A stretch of DNA of 22,597 nucleotides from a virus (IMGVR_UViG_3300034012_000094:1-22597); one strand, 5' to 3'. Shown: positions 1 to 7,693, numbered from the stretch's first letter. Numbers and translations: made by a program. Notes: generated from the letters alone by a model not told the origin.

Positions 1-606
1 AATATGTGGACGATTGAGCAGGGCACGAAGAATTTGGTACAGGGCACTGCGACGTACGATTTACCGAACGACACCATTGACTTGCTTGAGCACGTTATAA
101 GAACGGGAGCCGGTAATGCCTCTACGCAAGCTGACCTCACACTTACCCGGATTAGTGTATCCACCTACGCCACAATCCCAAACAAACTTTCTCAAGCACG
201 ACCGATACAGATTTACATCAGCCGCAACTCTGGAGCGACCTATCCCGCCACCAGCAGCTATTCTCCATCTGCAACAGCCTACCCCCAATTCACAGTTTGG
301 CCCGTACCTGACCAAGGTACCGAAGCCGCGCCCTATTATCAAGTAGTCTACTGGCGGATGCGCCGCGTTCAGAACGCTGGCGATGGGATTCAAACTCAAG
401 ATATGCCGTTTAGATTCCTGCCTTGTATTACAGCAGGGTTGGCGTATTACATCGCGCAGAAGATTCCTGAAGGGTTAGAGCGGCTTCAAATGCTTAAAGC
501 TGCTTATGAAGAGCAGTGGAATTTTGCCGCTGGTGAGGATCGTGAAAAAGCAGCAGTTCGGTTTGTGCCTCGTAGGATGTATCTGGGTAACACCGGGAGC
601 TTCTAA
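1..606 (+). CDS. Adaptor-like head-tail connector protein (5' partial)
   Basis: Likely a virion connector or adaptor protein joining portal and tail. The reading frame is open to the first base of the window. Related proteins, as I remember them, carry a 40-60 residue helical N-terminus ahead of the motif that here reads LWTIEQ-like, followed by 'LVQGTATYDLPNDTIDLLE'. The ATG at base 4 is therefore probably internal Met and the true start lies upstream. The beta-rich middle is followed by a helical C-terminal half with the pattern PFRFLPCITAGLAYYIAQK, then LKAAYEEQW, and the charged stretch AAGEDREKAAVRFVPRR. That arrangement is typical of this phage family. The next gene starts on the last base of its stop codon (TAATG). 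A second, different adaptor-like gene lies at 1483-2190. Function is inferred from family resemblance and context; precise placement in the neck is unknown. Confidence 0.6.
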   Translation, partial: NMWTIEQGTKNLVQGTATYDLPNDTIDLLEHVIRTGAGNASTQADLTLTRISVSTYATIPNKLSQARPIQIYISRNSGATYPATSSYSPSATAYPQFTVWPVPDQGTEAAPYYQVVYWRMRRVQNAGDGIQTQDMPFRFLPCITAGLAYYIAQKIPEGLERLQMLKAAYEEQWNFAAGEDREKAAVRFVPRRMYLGNTGSF

Positions 607-1034
607 TGCCCAATCAGTTTGCAGCGGGTAAATATGCCATCGCACAATGCGATAGGTGTAACTTTCGCTTTAAACTGAAACAACTTAAATCACTTGTTAT
701 TAAGACTAAGAACGTTAATATTCTTGTCTGTCCTGAGTGCTGGGAACCCGACCAGCCGCAGCTCCAGCTTGGTATGTATCCGGTGTATGACCCGCAAGCT
801 ATACGTAACCCCAGAGTTGATTCCAACTCGTATTATCAATCGGGTGTTAATGGGTTAAGAATTGAGCCTGTCAATAATGATTCAAGCCAAGATGAGAATG
901 GGGTTCCATTAGGTGGCAGTCGAGTTATACAATGGGGTTGGTATCCTGTTGGTGGGGCGCGGTGGTTCGATACAGGACTTACGCCAAATGATTTGATTGG
1001 AGTTGGGGCTGTTAATTCAGTCACCGTTTCTTAG
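606..1034 (+). CDS. Small CxxC/CxxC (zinc-ribbon-like) phage protein
   Basis: This 142-aa protein is of unknown function. The N-terminal part has two cysteine pairs, C15-x2-C18 (CDRC) and C42-x2-C45 (CPEC), about 23 residues apart. That spacing would suit a single Zn ribbon. Next comes a segment rich in Tyr, Pro and Asn (YPVYDPQAIRNPRVDSNSYY) and a Gly/Trp-rich C-terminus (IQWGWYPVGGARWFDTG). Its start overlaps the preceding stop by one base, and GGGAG lies six bases upstream. It sits between connector genes, so a minor virion or assembly role is plausible. I recall similar short Cys-pair proteins next to adaptor genes in other phages, but no function is established. Confidence 0.6.
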   Translation: MPNQFAAGKYAIAQCDRCNFRFKLKQLKSLVIKTKNVNILVCPECWEPDQPQLQLGMYPVYDPQAIRNPRVDSNSYYQSGVNGLRIEPVNNDSSQDENGVPLGGSRVIQWGWYPVGGARWFDTGLTPNDLIGVGAVNSVTVS

Positions 1035-1043
1035 GAGTCCATA

Positions 1044-1223
1044 ATGGATAAGAAAGATTTAGCGCAAGACAAAAAGATGATTGCCGGTGCTGTGCACAAG
1101 CATGAGAAAGCCAAGCATAAAGGTGCCCCACTGACTAAGCTCAAGAAGGGTGGTCCGACGGGTATGGATATGCGGAAGATGGGTCGGAATATGGCTCGTG
1201 CCCGTAATCAGGGGATGCGGTAA
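1044..1223 (+). CDS. Short basic phage protein, 59 aa
   Basis: This small gene has AGGAG about eight bases before its ATG and encodes 59 residues. It begins MDKKDLAQDKKMIAGAVHKH and is very rich in Lys, Arg, His, Gly and Met, with almost no acidic residues after position 25. The C-terminal part (GGPTGMDMRKMGRNMARARN) is strongly basic. The stop overlaps the start of the next gene as TAATG. The clear ribosome site, the tight packing and the good fit to neighbours argue that it is real despite its size. I recall homologue-like short basic proteins at this position in other phage connector regions, but the role is unknown. Nucleic-acid binding or a minor capsid role would be guesses. Confidence 0.75.
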   Translation: MDKKDLAQDKKMIAGAVHKHEKAKHKGAPLTKLKKGGPTGMDMRKMGRNMARARNQGMR

Positions 1224-1486
1224 TGGCTAGCTACAGCATGAAAAAAGGCGGTAAAGAAGTTGGCCCTGCGTCAACTTATGCCGAACCCCACACAATGAAG
1301 GGTAAAAAGACCAAGGTTGAAGCTAACCCTGGTTCTGGTCCTGATCATAGTGCAGTTGATACCGTTGACATGACGATTGGCAATAAAACCAAACGAGTCA
1401 ACAACGAGGTAAAAACTTCGGGTATTAAGATGCGCGGTGCGGGTGCTGCCACTAAAGGTGTTATGAGTCGGGGTCCGATGGCGTGA
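1223..1486 (+). CDS. Small basic Gly/Lys-rich phage protein, 87 aa
   Basis: The protein has no predicted membrane segment and looks largely disordered. The N-terminus is Lys/Gly-rich (SMKKGGKEVGPAS). A central stretch has Asp/Thr (DHSAVDTVDMTIG), and the basic C-terminus ends with the recognisable tail GAGAATKGVMSRGPMA. I recall this type of tail, 'GAGAATKG...RGPMA', from small hypothetical phage proteins next to adaptor genes. It is translationally coupled on both sides: TAATG with the 59-aa gene upstream, and a four-base GTGA overlap with the adaptor-like gene downstream. Function is unknown; a minor virion component is inferred only from context. Confidence 0.7.
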   Translation: MASYSMKKGGKEVGPASTYAEPHTMKGKKTKVEANPGSGPDHSAVDTVDMTIGNKTKRVNNEVKTSGIKMRGAGAATKGVMSRGPMA

Positions 1487-2190
1487 ATTACGCTGAATTA
1501 AAAACTGCGATCCGAGGGTACGTCGAAAACGACTTCCCGACGATAAATATGACAGACTCCGGCACGGTCTGGAGTTCTGACGATCAGCTCGCTACGTTTG
1601 TTCAGCAGGCTGAGCAGCGCATTTTTAATTCAGTACAATTCCCATCCATACGTAAAAACGTTACTGGTAGTACGTCAGCTAATAATCCTTACCTGACATG
1701 CCCTGATGATTTTCTTGCGCCTTATAGTATGGCGGTTATTGATACGGATGGGCGGTATCACTACCTGCTTAATAAAGACGTTAACTTTATTCGTGAAGCC
1801 TACCCTATACCCACAGGGTCAGGGAATACAGGACGTCCACGGCATTACGCTATTTTTGGTCCCTATGTCGTTAGCCAGACAATTACAAACGAATTAAGTT
1901 TTATTCTCGGGCCAACACCCGATGCAAGCTACAACGTTGAGCTTCACTATTACTACTACCCAGAATCTATTGTGACGGCGGGTACGACGTGGCTTAGCGA
2001 AAACTTTGATACGGTGCTGCTGTACGGTGCGCTTCGTGAGGGGTATTTCTTCATTAAAGCTGAAGAACCTATGATGGCTGCTGTGCAGTCAAAATACGAT
2101 GAGGCTATGACGCTTGCTAAACGTCTTGGTGATGGTATGGATCGTCAGGACGCCTACAGGTCTGGGCAAGTTCGGTATCCGGTGAGATAG
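1483..2190 (+). CDS. Adaptor-like head-tail connector protein
   Basis: This 235-aa protein resembles the phage adaptor family that docks on the portal ring. It has an N-terminal helical part (MNYAELKTAIRGYVENDFP), a helix before the beta core (DQLATFVQQAEQRIFN), the beta-rich core with FRKNV/YLTCPDDFLAPYSM-like strands, and the motif FILGPTPDASYNVELHYYYYP. The C-terminal helical part has FDTVLLYGALREGYFFIKAEEPMMAAVQSKYDEAM. This layout of LxxCPxDFL, then YxxxLxYYYxP, then LLYGALxEAYxF is one I know from adaptor or 'gp6/gp8-like' proteins of podoviruses. The start is GTG at 1483, overlapping the previous stop by four bases. It is distinct in sequence from the adaptor-like protein at the window's left edge. 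Confidence 0.7.
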   Translation: MNYAELKTAIRGYVENDFPTINMTDSGTVWSSDDQLATFVQQAEQRIFNSVQFPSIRKNVTGSTSANNPYLTCPDDFLAPYSMAVIDTDGRYHYLLNKDVNFIREAYPIPTGSGNTGRPRHYAIFGPYVVSQTITNELSFILGPTPDASYNVELHYYYYPESIVTAGTTWLSENFDTVLLYGALREGYFFIKAEEPMMAAVQSKYDEAMTLAKRLGDGMDRQDAYRSGQVRYPVR

Positions 2191-2191
2191 T

Positions 2192-2620
2192 ATGGCAATC
2201 GTTCAGACTATGTGCACAAGTTTTAAGGCAGAAGTAGCCCAAGGACTGCACAACTTTACAAGGAGTACGGGGGATGTTTTTTACCTTGCGCTCTACACCG
2301 CTAACGCTACCCTCGGAGCGGATACCACTGTCTATACGACATCAAACGAGGCGAGTGGAACCAATTACACCGCTGGTGGCATTGCACTTACAAACATCAC
2401 GCCTCTTGCAGCCAACGGCACAGGTTATTGGTCGTTTGACGACGCAACCTTTTCAAACGTTACTCTTACATGCGCTGGGGCATTGATTTACAATTCAACG
2501 AATGGTAATCGTGCAGTTTGTGTTTTAAACTTTGGGCAGACAATAACCAAGACTGCCTCTAACCTTGTAGTTACTTTTCCGCCGATGGGCGCAACCGACT
2601 CTGTATTAAGGATTTCATGA
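2192..2620 (+). CDS. Beta-rich virion protein, 142 aa
   Basis: Probable minor tail or virion structural protein. It starts MAIVQTMCTSFKAEVAQGLH, followed by the recognisable run 'DVFYLALYTANATLGADTTVYTTSNEASG', then YTAGGIALTN, a WSFDDATFSNVTLTCAGALIYN segment and a C-terminal LVVTFPPMGATDSVLRIS strand. This order (N-terminal helix, 'FKLALYT..a.l...T..Y', 'GyTaGG..L', 'F.....t..galiYn') matches, from memory, a family of small hypothetical tail-associated proteins widespread in phages. A GGTGAG site lies just upstream. The stop overlaps the next start as ATGA. It has no catalytic motif, and the exact role is unknown. Confidence 0.65.
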   Translation: MAIVQTMCTSFKAEVAQGLHNFTRSTGDVFYLALYTANATLGADTTVYTTSNEASGTNYTAGGIALTNITPLAANGTGYWSFDDATFSNVTLTCAGALIYNSTNGNRAVCVLNFGQTITKTASNLVVTFPPMGATDSVLRIS

Positions 2621-3183
2621 TGGAAAAAGCTAAAGCTAATGATGTCACTGCAAGCGGGTTAATTGCTCGTCCTGCTTCGTCGGAAGGTGCCCGTGCTATG
2701 GGTAAATTCACGTTTGAGTGCTATGACAAAGATGGCAAACTCAAGTGGACGGCTGAATCCAAGAACCTCGTTGTTAACGTTGGGCTTCAGTATATGGCTG
2801 GCACGGCGCTTGATGGTGCTACGGCACGTATCACTGCTTGGTATATTGGGCTTTATGGCGCAGGTGCTTCTAACACCCCGGCAGCTTCAGATACGCTAGC
2901 TTCACATGCGGGTTGGACTGAGATTACGCCTTACTCGGGTAGCCGCCCTGCCGCTACGTTTGCTGCTGCAACTACTGCAAACCCCTCAGTTGTTACGAAC
3001 TCGGCAAGTAAGGCTTCGTACAGCATCACAAGTTCTGCTACGGTTGGTGGTGCGTTCTTGGCAAGTGCTGCTTCGGGTACGTCGGGCACGCTGTTCTCGG
3101 CTTCTGATTTCACTGGTGGGGACCGCTCGGTTGTTAACGGTGACACCTTGCAAGTAACCTACACCTTCAGCTTGTCAGCATGA
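2617..3183 (+). CDS. Beta-rich virion protein, 188 aa
   Basis: Probable tail-associated structural protein. The N-terminal 25 residues are Ala/Lys-rich and likely flexible. The folded part opens with FTFECYDKDGKLKWTAESKN and LVVNVGLQYMAG. It continues with a WYIGLYG strand, an Ala/Ser/Thr-rich centre and a C-terminal DTLQVTYTFSLSA strand. I recall the pattern 'D..Gklkw...~NLVtn.GL..ll...f.......~WYigL~g' from phage proteins paired with the 142-aa type encoded just upstream, which suggests the two act together. AAGGA precedes the start, which overlaps the upstream stop by four bases. Confidence 0.65.
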   Translation: MMEKAKANDVTASGLIARPASSEGARAMGKFTFECYDKDGKLKWTAESKNLVVNVGLQYMAGTALDGATARITAWYIGLYGAGASNTPAASDTLASHAGWTEITPYSGSRPAATFAAATTANPSVVTNSASKASYSITSSATVGGAFLASAASGTSGTLFSASDFTGGDRSVVNGDTLQVTYTFSLSA

Positions 3184-3184
3184 T

Positions 3185-4060
3185 ATGGCCCTTGTCCTTG
3201 CGGATCGTGTACAGGAAACGACGACAACTACAGGCACCGGCACAGTAACACTTGCTGGTGCGGTATCGGGGTTCCAATCGTTCTCCGTTGTTGGTAACGG
3301 GAACACTACCTTTTACACGATTGTCGATTCAACCGCTGGTACTTGGGAGGTTGGCCTAGGTACTTACACATCGAGCGGGACAACGCTGGCACGGACCACG
3401 GTCCTTGCTTCAAGCAACTCAGGCAGCTTAGTCAATTTTGGTGCTGGCACCAAGCAAGTCTTTGTTACTTACCCTGCTTCGCAGTACGGTAACGTTGTAG
3501 GTCCGGCTTCGGCGTCGGATTCCCGAATTGCTCTTTATGACGGCACGACGGGTAGGTTGCTAAAAAACTTTACGTCAGGTGTTGCGTATCTATCGTCGGG
3601 TTCTGAAGCTTATGTTACAGCGATTGGGCAGATAACTGCCAAGTACGCGTTTACACTTGATAGTGCTGATACAGCAGGATGGACATTAAATTCTGCAACC
3701 GCTGGCAATAGTGTTACGTTTAAGCCACCGTCATCGGGTGGAAACAACACATATATTTGGCCTGCTGGCCCTGGGTCTTCTGGGTATGCGCTAACGACCA
3801 ATGGAACTGGAACGCTGTCTTGGACTGCTGTTGGTGGCGGAGGTGGCGCATCCACAATTCTTGAATCCAAGCAGACCATATCAAGCAACTACACACTAAC
3901 GGCTGGATATAACGGCATATCTGTCGGCCCAGTGACAATCTCATCGGGTGTGTCGGTCACGATTCCTTCAGGTGCTAAGTGGCTTGTTGTGAACTCTTCT
4001 CCCGGCGCTACGCCCGTGTCCAGTGGCGGTGGGATCATGCCAGCAATGATTTGGGGATAA
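3185..4060 (+). CDS. Tail-fibre-like protein, 291 aa
   Basis: Likely a trimeric fibre or its virion-attachment module. The N-terminus 'MALVLADRVQETTTTTGTG', followed by TVTLAGAVSGFQSF and NTTFYTIVD, is a module I recognise from the N-termini of many phage fibre proteins, where it probably anchors to the tail. The centre has short repeated beta segments (YGNVVGPASASDSRIALYDGTTGRLL). A GGGGG hinge near residue 219 separates it from a C-terminal half with TILESKQTISSNYTLTAGYN and ISSGVSVTIPSG, a beta-solenoid-like 'carpet' pattern. The C-terminus is Gly/Met-rich. The ribosome site is weak, so translation may depend on coupling to the upstream gene one base away. Confidence 0.6.
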   Translation: MALVLADRVQETTTTTGTGTVTLAGAVSGFQSFSVVGNGNTTFYTIVDSTAGTWEVGLGTYTSSGTTLARTTVLASSNSGSLVNFGAGTKQVFVTYPASQYGNVVGPASASDSRIALYDGTTGRLLKNFTSGVAYLSSGSEAYVTAIGQITAKYAFTLDSADTAGWTLNSATAGNSVTFKPPSSGGNNTYIWPAGPGSSGYALTTNGTGTLSWTAVGGGGGASTILESKQTISSNYTLTAGYNGISVGPVTISSGVSVTIPSGAKWLVVNSSPGATPVSSGGGIMPAMIWG

Positions 4061-4063
4061 AAC

Positions 4064-4438
4064 ATGGCAGCACCGAATTTAGTATCACCGACAACCATAA
4101 ATGGTAAGACTGTGACGGTTGATTTAAGCTCAACCTCAGCGACGTCAATTCTCAGCAATGCTGCATCATCCGGTAAGGTGTTAAAGGTTAATGCACTTTA
4201 TGTAGCCAACGTAGACGGAACGAGTGCTGCTGAAATCACAATCAACTACTACTCTGCTGCTGCGCTTGGTGGTACAGCAACGCCGATTGCTTCTACGGTT
4301 TCGGTTCCGGCGGATGCAACGCTTGTGGTGATTGATAAAGATGCTTACGTTTATCTTGAGGAAAATACATCACTAGGTGCTACGGCTGGCACAGCAAGCG
4401 ATTTGAAGATTGTTTGCAGCTACGAAGATATTAGCTAG
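4064..4438 (+). CDS. Small beta-sandwich virion protein, 124 aa
   Basis: This small protein is made almost wholly of alternating beta strands: [62 protein letters not shown] and a final [12 protein letters not shown] recall near-identical layouts (N-terminal 'I.gkT..v.lss...t.il.N...s.kv.kinsl.vaNvdg', C-terminal 'd..vvv.dkd..iyLeegd.l....s.....vvcSYE.is') in many marine and freshwater phage genomes, always next to fibre genes. They are unnamed structural proteins. A GGGGA site lies six bases before the ATG. A role as a fibre or virion decoration subunit is inference. Confidence 0.65.
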   Translation: MAAPNLVSPTTINGKTVTVDLSSTSATSILSNAASSGKVLKVNALYVANVDGTSAAEITINYYSAAALGGTATPIASTVSVPADATLVVIDKDAYVYLEENTSLGATAGTASDLKIVCSYEDIS

Positions 4439-4446
4439 GAGTCGCC

Positions 4447-6384
4447 ATGCCAAGAGGTAACGGCGGGATAATCGGCCCCGCAAACATACCAACACTAAGC
4501 TCGGCCAAAGGTGTTTGGTCGCTCATGGAGCAGTTGATCGCTAAACAGCAAGGCATCTGGCCTTTAGCTGGTGGTTATATTGTCGTCCAAACCTTTACCG
4601 CTACGTCTACTTGGACTTCGCCTATTACTGGCGAGATTGAGTATTTGATTGTTGCGGGTGGCGGCGGTGGTGGCCGTCAATATTCTGGAGGTGGTGGAGC
4701 AGGTGGTTTTCTTGCTGGCACTGGGGCTGCTGTTGTTGCAGGACAGGATTACACAATTACCGTTGGGAATGGCGGGGCAGGTTCAACCACAACTAACGTA
4801 GCTGGATCAAATGGTGGTTTATCTTCCATAGCAGGCCCGTCTCCTTTCACAACAATAAGCGCTACGGGAGGTGGCGGGGGTGGAAGTTATCTCACCGGAA
4901 ACGCTGGCAACGGTGGAAGCGGAGGCGGTGGACAATACAATGCTCCTGGCCCAAGAGCTGGAGGTACGGGAGTTGCAGGGCCACCTAGACAAGGATATGA
5001 CGGCGGTTCTTGGCCTTCTTCTCCTGCTGGCGGAGGTGGCGGTGGTGGTGCTTCTGCGGCAGGGTCAAATGGTTCCACAAGTGTTGGTGGCGGCAATGGC
5101 GGGGCAGGACAAACGTCAACAATTACAGGTTCGTCTGTAACTTACGCTGGAGGTGGTGGTGGTGGTGCTGGTGACGCTGCTCCAGCTACTACTGGCGGTA
5201 GTGGTGGTTCCGGAGGAGGTGCTGCCGGAGGTAGCAATAATAATTCTGGTTCGTCTGCTCCTAGTAACCTTGGTGGCGGAGGCGGCGGCGGTGGTGGTGC
5301 TGCTACGTCAGGCGGTAGCGGCGGCTCCGGCATTGTTATCCTGAAGTACACCGTACCAAGCCAAACTGTATTTACATTCAAAGGCACTAGCAAGTGGACT
5401 TGCCCGACAGGTGTTACCAGCGTTGACTATCTTGTAGTTGCGGGTGGCGGTGGGGGTTCAGGCGGCGGTGGCGGAGCAGGTGGGTTTATAAACGGATCAG
5501 CACAAAGCGTTACAGCAGGAAATGAATACACTATTGTTGTTGGTGGTGGCGGCGCAGGACAAGGAAACTCAGGAACGACAAGAGGTATTTCAGGTTCAAA
5601 TTCATCTTTTTATGGTTCGCCTATAACTAACGATCCTTCTGTTTCTAATGCTTCTGGAACTGCATCTTCTATCTCTGGAACAACACTTACTGTTGGCGGC
5701 ACGGTAACTAATACTTTTTATGCAGGTATGGCGTTATCAGGAACAGGTGTAACAACGGGAACAATCATCACTGCTTATGGCACAGGTACAGGAGGTTCTG
5801 GCACTTATACAGTTAATGTAAGTCAAACGGTATCAAGTACAACCATAACTGGATCGCTAAGTGGCATCAATGCGTTTGGCGGCGGAGGCGCGGGAAATAA
5901 CGACACTGCAACAACAGGTAAAAACGGTGGGTCTGGAGGTGGAGGAGGAGCTTCTAGCTCCGCAACAACTGCTGGCGGTTCTGGTCTTTACCCAGGCTCG
6001 CCGTTTATATCTGGAACTCGGCAAGGCTACAACGGAGGTACAAACGGCGGAGTGACTGGTTCGCCTTATCCAGCCGGTGGTGGCGGTGGTGCAGGGGCTG
6101 TTGGAGGAAACGCTTCAGGGACTACTGCTGGAAGTGGTGGCAATGGATCACCATCAAGCATATCTGGTTCATCAGTGACCTACGGCGGTGGTGGCGGCGG
6201 TGGGAACGCCGTAAATTCAGGTACAGCGGGTTCTGGTGGTTCTGGCGGTGGCGGTGCCGGTAATAAAGCTGGTAATGGTAGCCCTGGGGCTGATTATACG
6301 GGCGGTGGTGGTGGCGGTGCGCTTAATGGTTCAACAGGCGGCAACGGCGGCTCCGGTATCGTAATCATAAAAATCAATCAATAA
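4447..6384 (+). CDS. Glycine-rich adhesin-like tail protein with two Gly-rich domains
   Basis: This 645-aa protein is probably a tail adhesin. The N-terminal ~50 residues are ordinary ([18 protein letters not shown], helical [14 protein letters not shown]). Two tandem glycine-rich domains follow. Each opens with a strand pair: '[10 protein letters not shown]' then '[13 protein letters not shown]' near residue 60, and '[12 protein letters not shown]' then '[12 protein letters not shown]' near residue 325. Each closes with 'GSGIVILKY' or 'GSGIVIIKI'. The Gly runs recall polyglycine-II sandwich adhesins (PF21722-like; family name from memory). Domain two is interrupted at about residues 399-470 by an unrelated Thr/Ser-rich domain. 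AGGAG lies five bases before the start. The tracts are Gly-rich but not collagen Gly-X-Y. An 84-aa gene starts two bases after its stop. Confidence 0.75.
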   Translation: MPRGNGGIIGPANIPTLSSAKGVWSLMEQLIAKQQGIWPLAGGYIVVQTFTATSTWTSPITGEIEYLIVAGGGGGGRQYSGGGGAGGFLAGTGAAVVAGQDYTITVGNGGAGSTTTNVAGSNGGLSSIAGPSPFTTISATGGGGGGSYLTGNAGNGGSGGGGQYNAPGPRAGGTGVAGPPRQGYDGGSWPSSPAGGGGGGGASAAGSNGSTSVGGGNGGAGQTSTITGSSVTYAGGGGGGAGDAAPATTGGSGGSGGGAAGGSNNNSGSSAPSNLGGGGGGGGGAATSGGSGGSGIVILKYTVPSQTVFTFKGTSKWTCPTGVTSVDYLVVAGGGGGSGGGGGAGGFINGSAQSVTAGNEYTIVVGGGGAGQGNSGTTRGISGSNSSFYGSPITNDPSVSNASGTASSISGTTLTVGGTVTNTFYAGMALSGTGVTTGTIITAYGTGTGGSGTYTVNVSQTVSSTTITGSLSGINAFGGGGAGNNDTATTGKNGGSGGGGGASSSATTAGGSGLYPGSPFISGTRQGYNGGTNGGVTGSPYPAGGGGGAGAVGGNASGTTAGSGGNGSPSSISGSSVTYGGGGGGGNAVNSGTAGSGGSGGGGAGNKAGNGSPGADYTGGGGGGALNGSTGGNGGSGIVIIKINQ

Positions 6385-6385
6385 C

Positions 6386-6640
6386 ATGACTACAAAAGTT
6401 TATAAATTTCTAGGCATTGATACAGCCATGCACTTGCTTCGTCCAGGTGCTAAATGGGAAATATCTAACAACGTCTTTACAAGGTGGGATGATCCACGGC
6501 CATGCCCAAGCATAGAAGAAGTGTATTGGGTCATTGATAAGATCAGAGAGTTTGAGGACAGCATCCCAACGATTTACACCGACGAGCAACTGAAAGAGAT
6601 GGGCATAGCTAAAGAGGAATTTGAACGTGCAGTTGCATAA
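6386..6640 (+). CDS. Hypothetical 84-aa phage protein
   Basis: The short acidic to neutral protein has a conserved-looking core, FLGIDTAMHLLRPGAKWEIS, then FTRWDDPRPCPSIEEV and a C-terminal helix with FEDSIPTIYTDEQLKEM. I recall this 'LRPgAkWe...tRW.D.RPcPs..Ev' arrangement from unnamed proteins in cyanophages and other aquatic phages, usually right after a glycine-rich fibre gene, as here. No ribosome site is evident upstream, so translation may rely on coupling to the fibre gene two bases away. Its 3' end overlaps the oxygenase start by 14 bases. Function is unknown; a fibre-assembly partner is possible. Confidence 0.65.
   Translation: MTTKVYKFLGIDTAMHLLRPGAKWEISNNVFTRWDDPRPCPSIEEVYWVIDKIREFEDSIPTIYTDEQLKEMGIAKEEFERAVA
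6614..6618 (+). promoter_or_regulatory. Ribosome-binding site choosing the GTG start of the oxygenase
   Basis: The purine run AGAGGA sits inside the end of the 84-aa gene. It is eight bases before the GTG at 6627 but only two bases before the upstream in-frame TTG at 6621. Normal spacing therefore favours GTG at 6627. Confidence 0.55.
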
Positions 6641-7229
6641 TCTATTTCCTATCCCTGTAGGCTTTGCAGAGCTTGGTAGACCCTTGTCTGATGAGGAGTT
6701 GTTCTTCATTCGTGAGCTTCAGACACGACCTAACATGGGTAACACCACAAGCACCAACAACTTTGTACTGCGTGACCCTGCGTTGACATCACTTCGTTCG
6801 TTTATCGAAGATAGTGTTTCAGATTACTTTAAAAGCACAGTCAATCCCAAGCACAACGTATCCCTACGCATCACACAAAGCTGGTGTAACTACTCAGATC
6901 CAGGGCAGTATCACCACAAACACGCACATCCCAATAGCTACATCAGTGGCGTGTTCTATGTGCAAACCAACGCTGATGACAGAATTTACTTCTACCGTGA
7001 TGGCTGGCAGCAGATCAAGTTCCCGCCGGAGCAGTGGAACCCGTACAACTCAGAGTCTTGGTGGTTTGAAGCCACAGCAGGAAAGCTGATTCTGTTTCCA
7101 TCGTCACTGACGCATATGGTTCCTGAAGTCAAAGGCGATGACACTCGGATTAGCTTATCGTTTAACACATTCCCTTTCGGTGTTGTCGGGGAAGAAATGG
7201 ATTTAACTGGATTAAAGCTGGAGGCGTAA
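6627..7229 (+). CDS. 2-oxoglutarate/Fe(II)-dependent oxygenase-like protein
   Basis: This 200-aa protein matches the putative 2OG-Fe(II) oxygenase family (PF13759/TIGR02466-like, recalled). Such enzymes couple oxidation of a substrate to 2-oxoglutarate decarboxylation. The double-stranded beta-helix core carries the motif HAHPNSYISGVFYV (iron ligands from H99/H101), then 'GKLILFPSSLTHMV' with the distal H163, and 'DTRISLSFN' with R174, the expected 2OG contact. The N-terminus has 'NLFPIPVGF' as in relatives. The start is GTG at 6627 on ribosome-site spacing; TTG at 6621 would add two residues. Its stop overlaps the HNH start as TAATG. Substrate is unknown: protein, DNA base and small-molecule targets are all possible. 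Its position among tail genes is shared with many aquatic phages, so a virion or fibre modification is a guess. Confidence 0.8.
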   Translation: MQLHNLFPIPVGFAELGRPLSDEELFFIRELQTRPNMGNTTSTNNFVLRDPALTSLRSFIEDSVSDYFKSTVNPKHNVSLRITQSWCNYSDPGQYHHKHAHPNSYISGVFYVQTNADDRIYFYRDGWQQIKFPPEQWNPYNSESWWFEATAGKLILFPSSLTHMVPEVKGDDTRISLSFNTFPFGVVGEEMDLTGLKLEA

Positions 7230-7693
7230 TGGTTACTCAAGAACGTCTTAAGGAATTGTTTGAGTACCGTGACGGATTTCTGTACGCCAAGCAAGGATAC
7301 CAGCCAAAGTTTACGCCAATAAAAGGCGGTCATAGATACATTAGGATGCGTGTTGATGGCAAGGTTTATCCTTTGCATAGGCTTATTTTTTTGTATCACC
7401 ACGGATATTTACCGAAAATAACAGACCACGCCAACAACGACCGCTCGGACAATAGGATAGAAAATCTAAGAGAAGTAACGCAGAGTGAAAATTGCTTGAA
7501 TAGACGCGTTCACGCGAATAACAAAACCGGAATGAAAAACGTTTATTTTGACAAAGGCTGCAAAAAATGGATCGTCCAGATAACCGTTGGCCAAAAGCGT
7601 AAAGTAATGGGTTATTTTGAGGATATTGAACTTGCTGAATTGGTTGCTATCGAAGCAAGAAACAAGTTTCACGGAATATTTGCAAGGAGTTGA
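7229..7693 (+). CDS. HNH homing-type endonuclease with AP2 DNA-binding domain
   Basis: This 154-aa protein combines an HNH_3-type nuclease domain and an AP2-like DNA-binding domain. The nuclease part has PLHRLIFLYHHGYLP (H50), ITDHANNDRSDNRIENLREVT (H67, N75, N79) and NCLNRR. The C-terminal ~55 residues (NKTGMKNVYFDKGCKKWIVQI, then GYFEDIELAELVAIEARNKF) have the AP2 pattern. Such free-standing endonucleases are mobile genes that spread into related genomes. By hand count, 7381-7620 is about 39% G+C (94/240), against 47-58% in sampled 60-base stretches of its flanking genes, consistent with transfer. It fits with almost no gap: TAATG upstream, and its stop is two bases before the next ATG. Residues needed for catalysis look intact. 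Confidence 0.85.
   Translation: MVTQERLKELFEYRDGFLYAKQGYQPKFTPIKGGHRYIRMRVDGKVYPLHRLIFLYHHGYLPKITDHANNDRSDNRIENLREVTQSENCLNRRVHANNKTGMKNVYFDKGCKKWIVQITVGQKRKVMGYFEDIELAELVAIEARNKFHGIFARS
7684..7689 (+). promoter_or_regulatory. Ribosome-binding site inside the HNH gene for the next gene
   Basis: AAGGAG lies in the last codons of the endonuclease gene, six bases before the ATG at 7696. It picks that ATG over the in-frame TTG at 7690. Confidence 0.7.

Noticed and set aside
4650-6380. Collagen-like fibre
   Set aside because: Glycine runs are consecutive (GGGGG) and not in a strict Gly-X-Y period.
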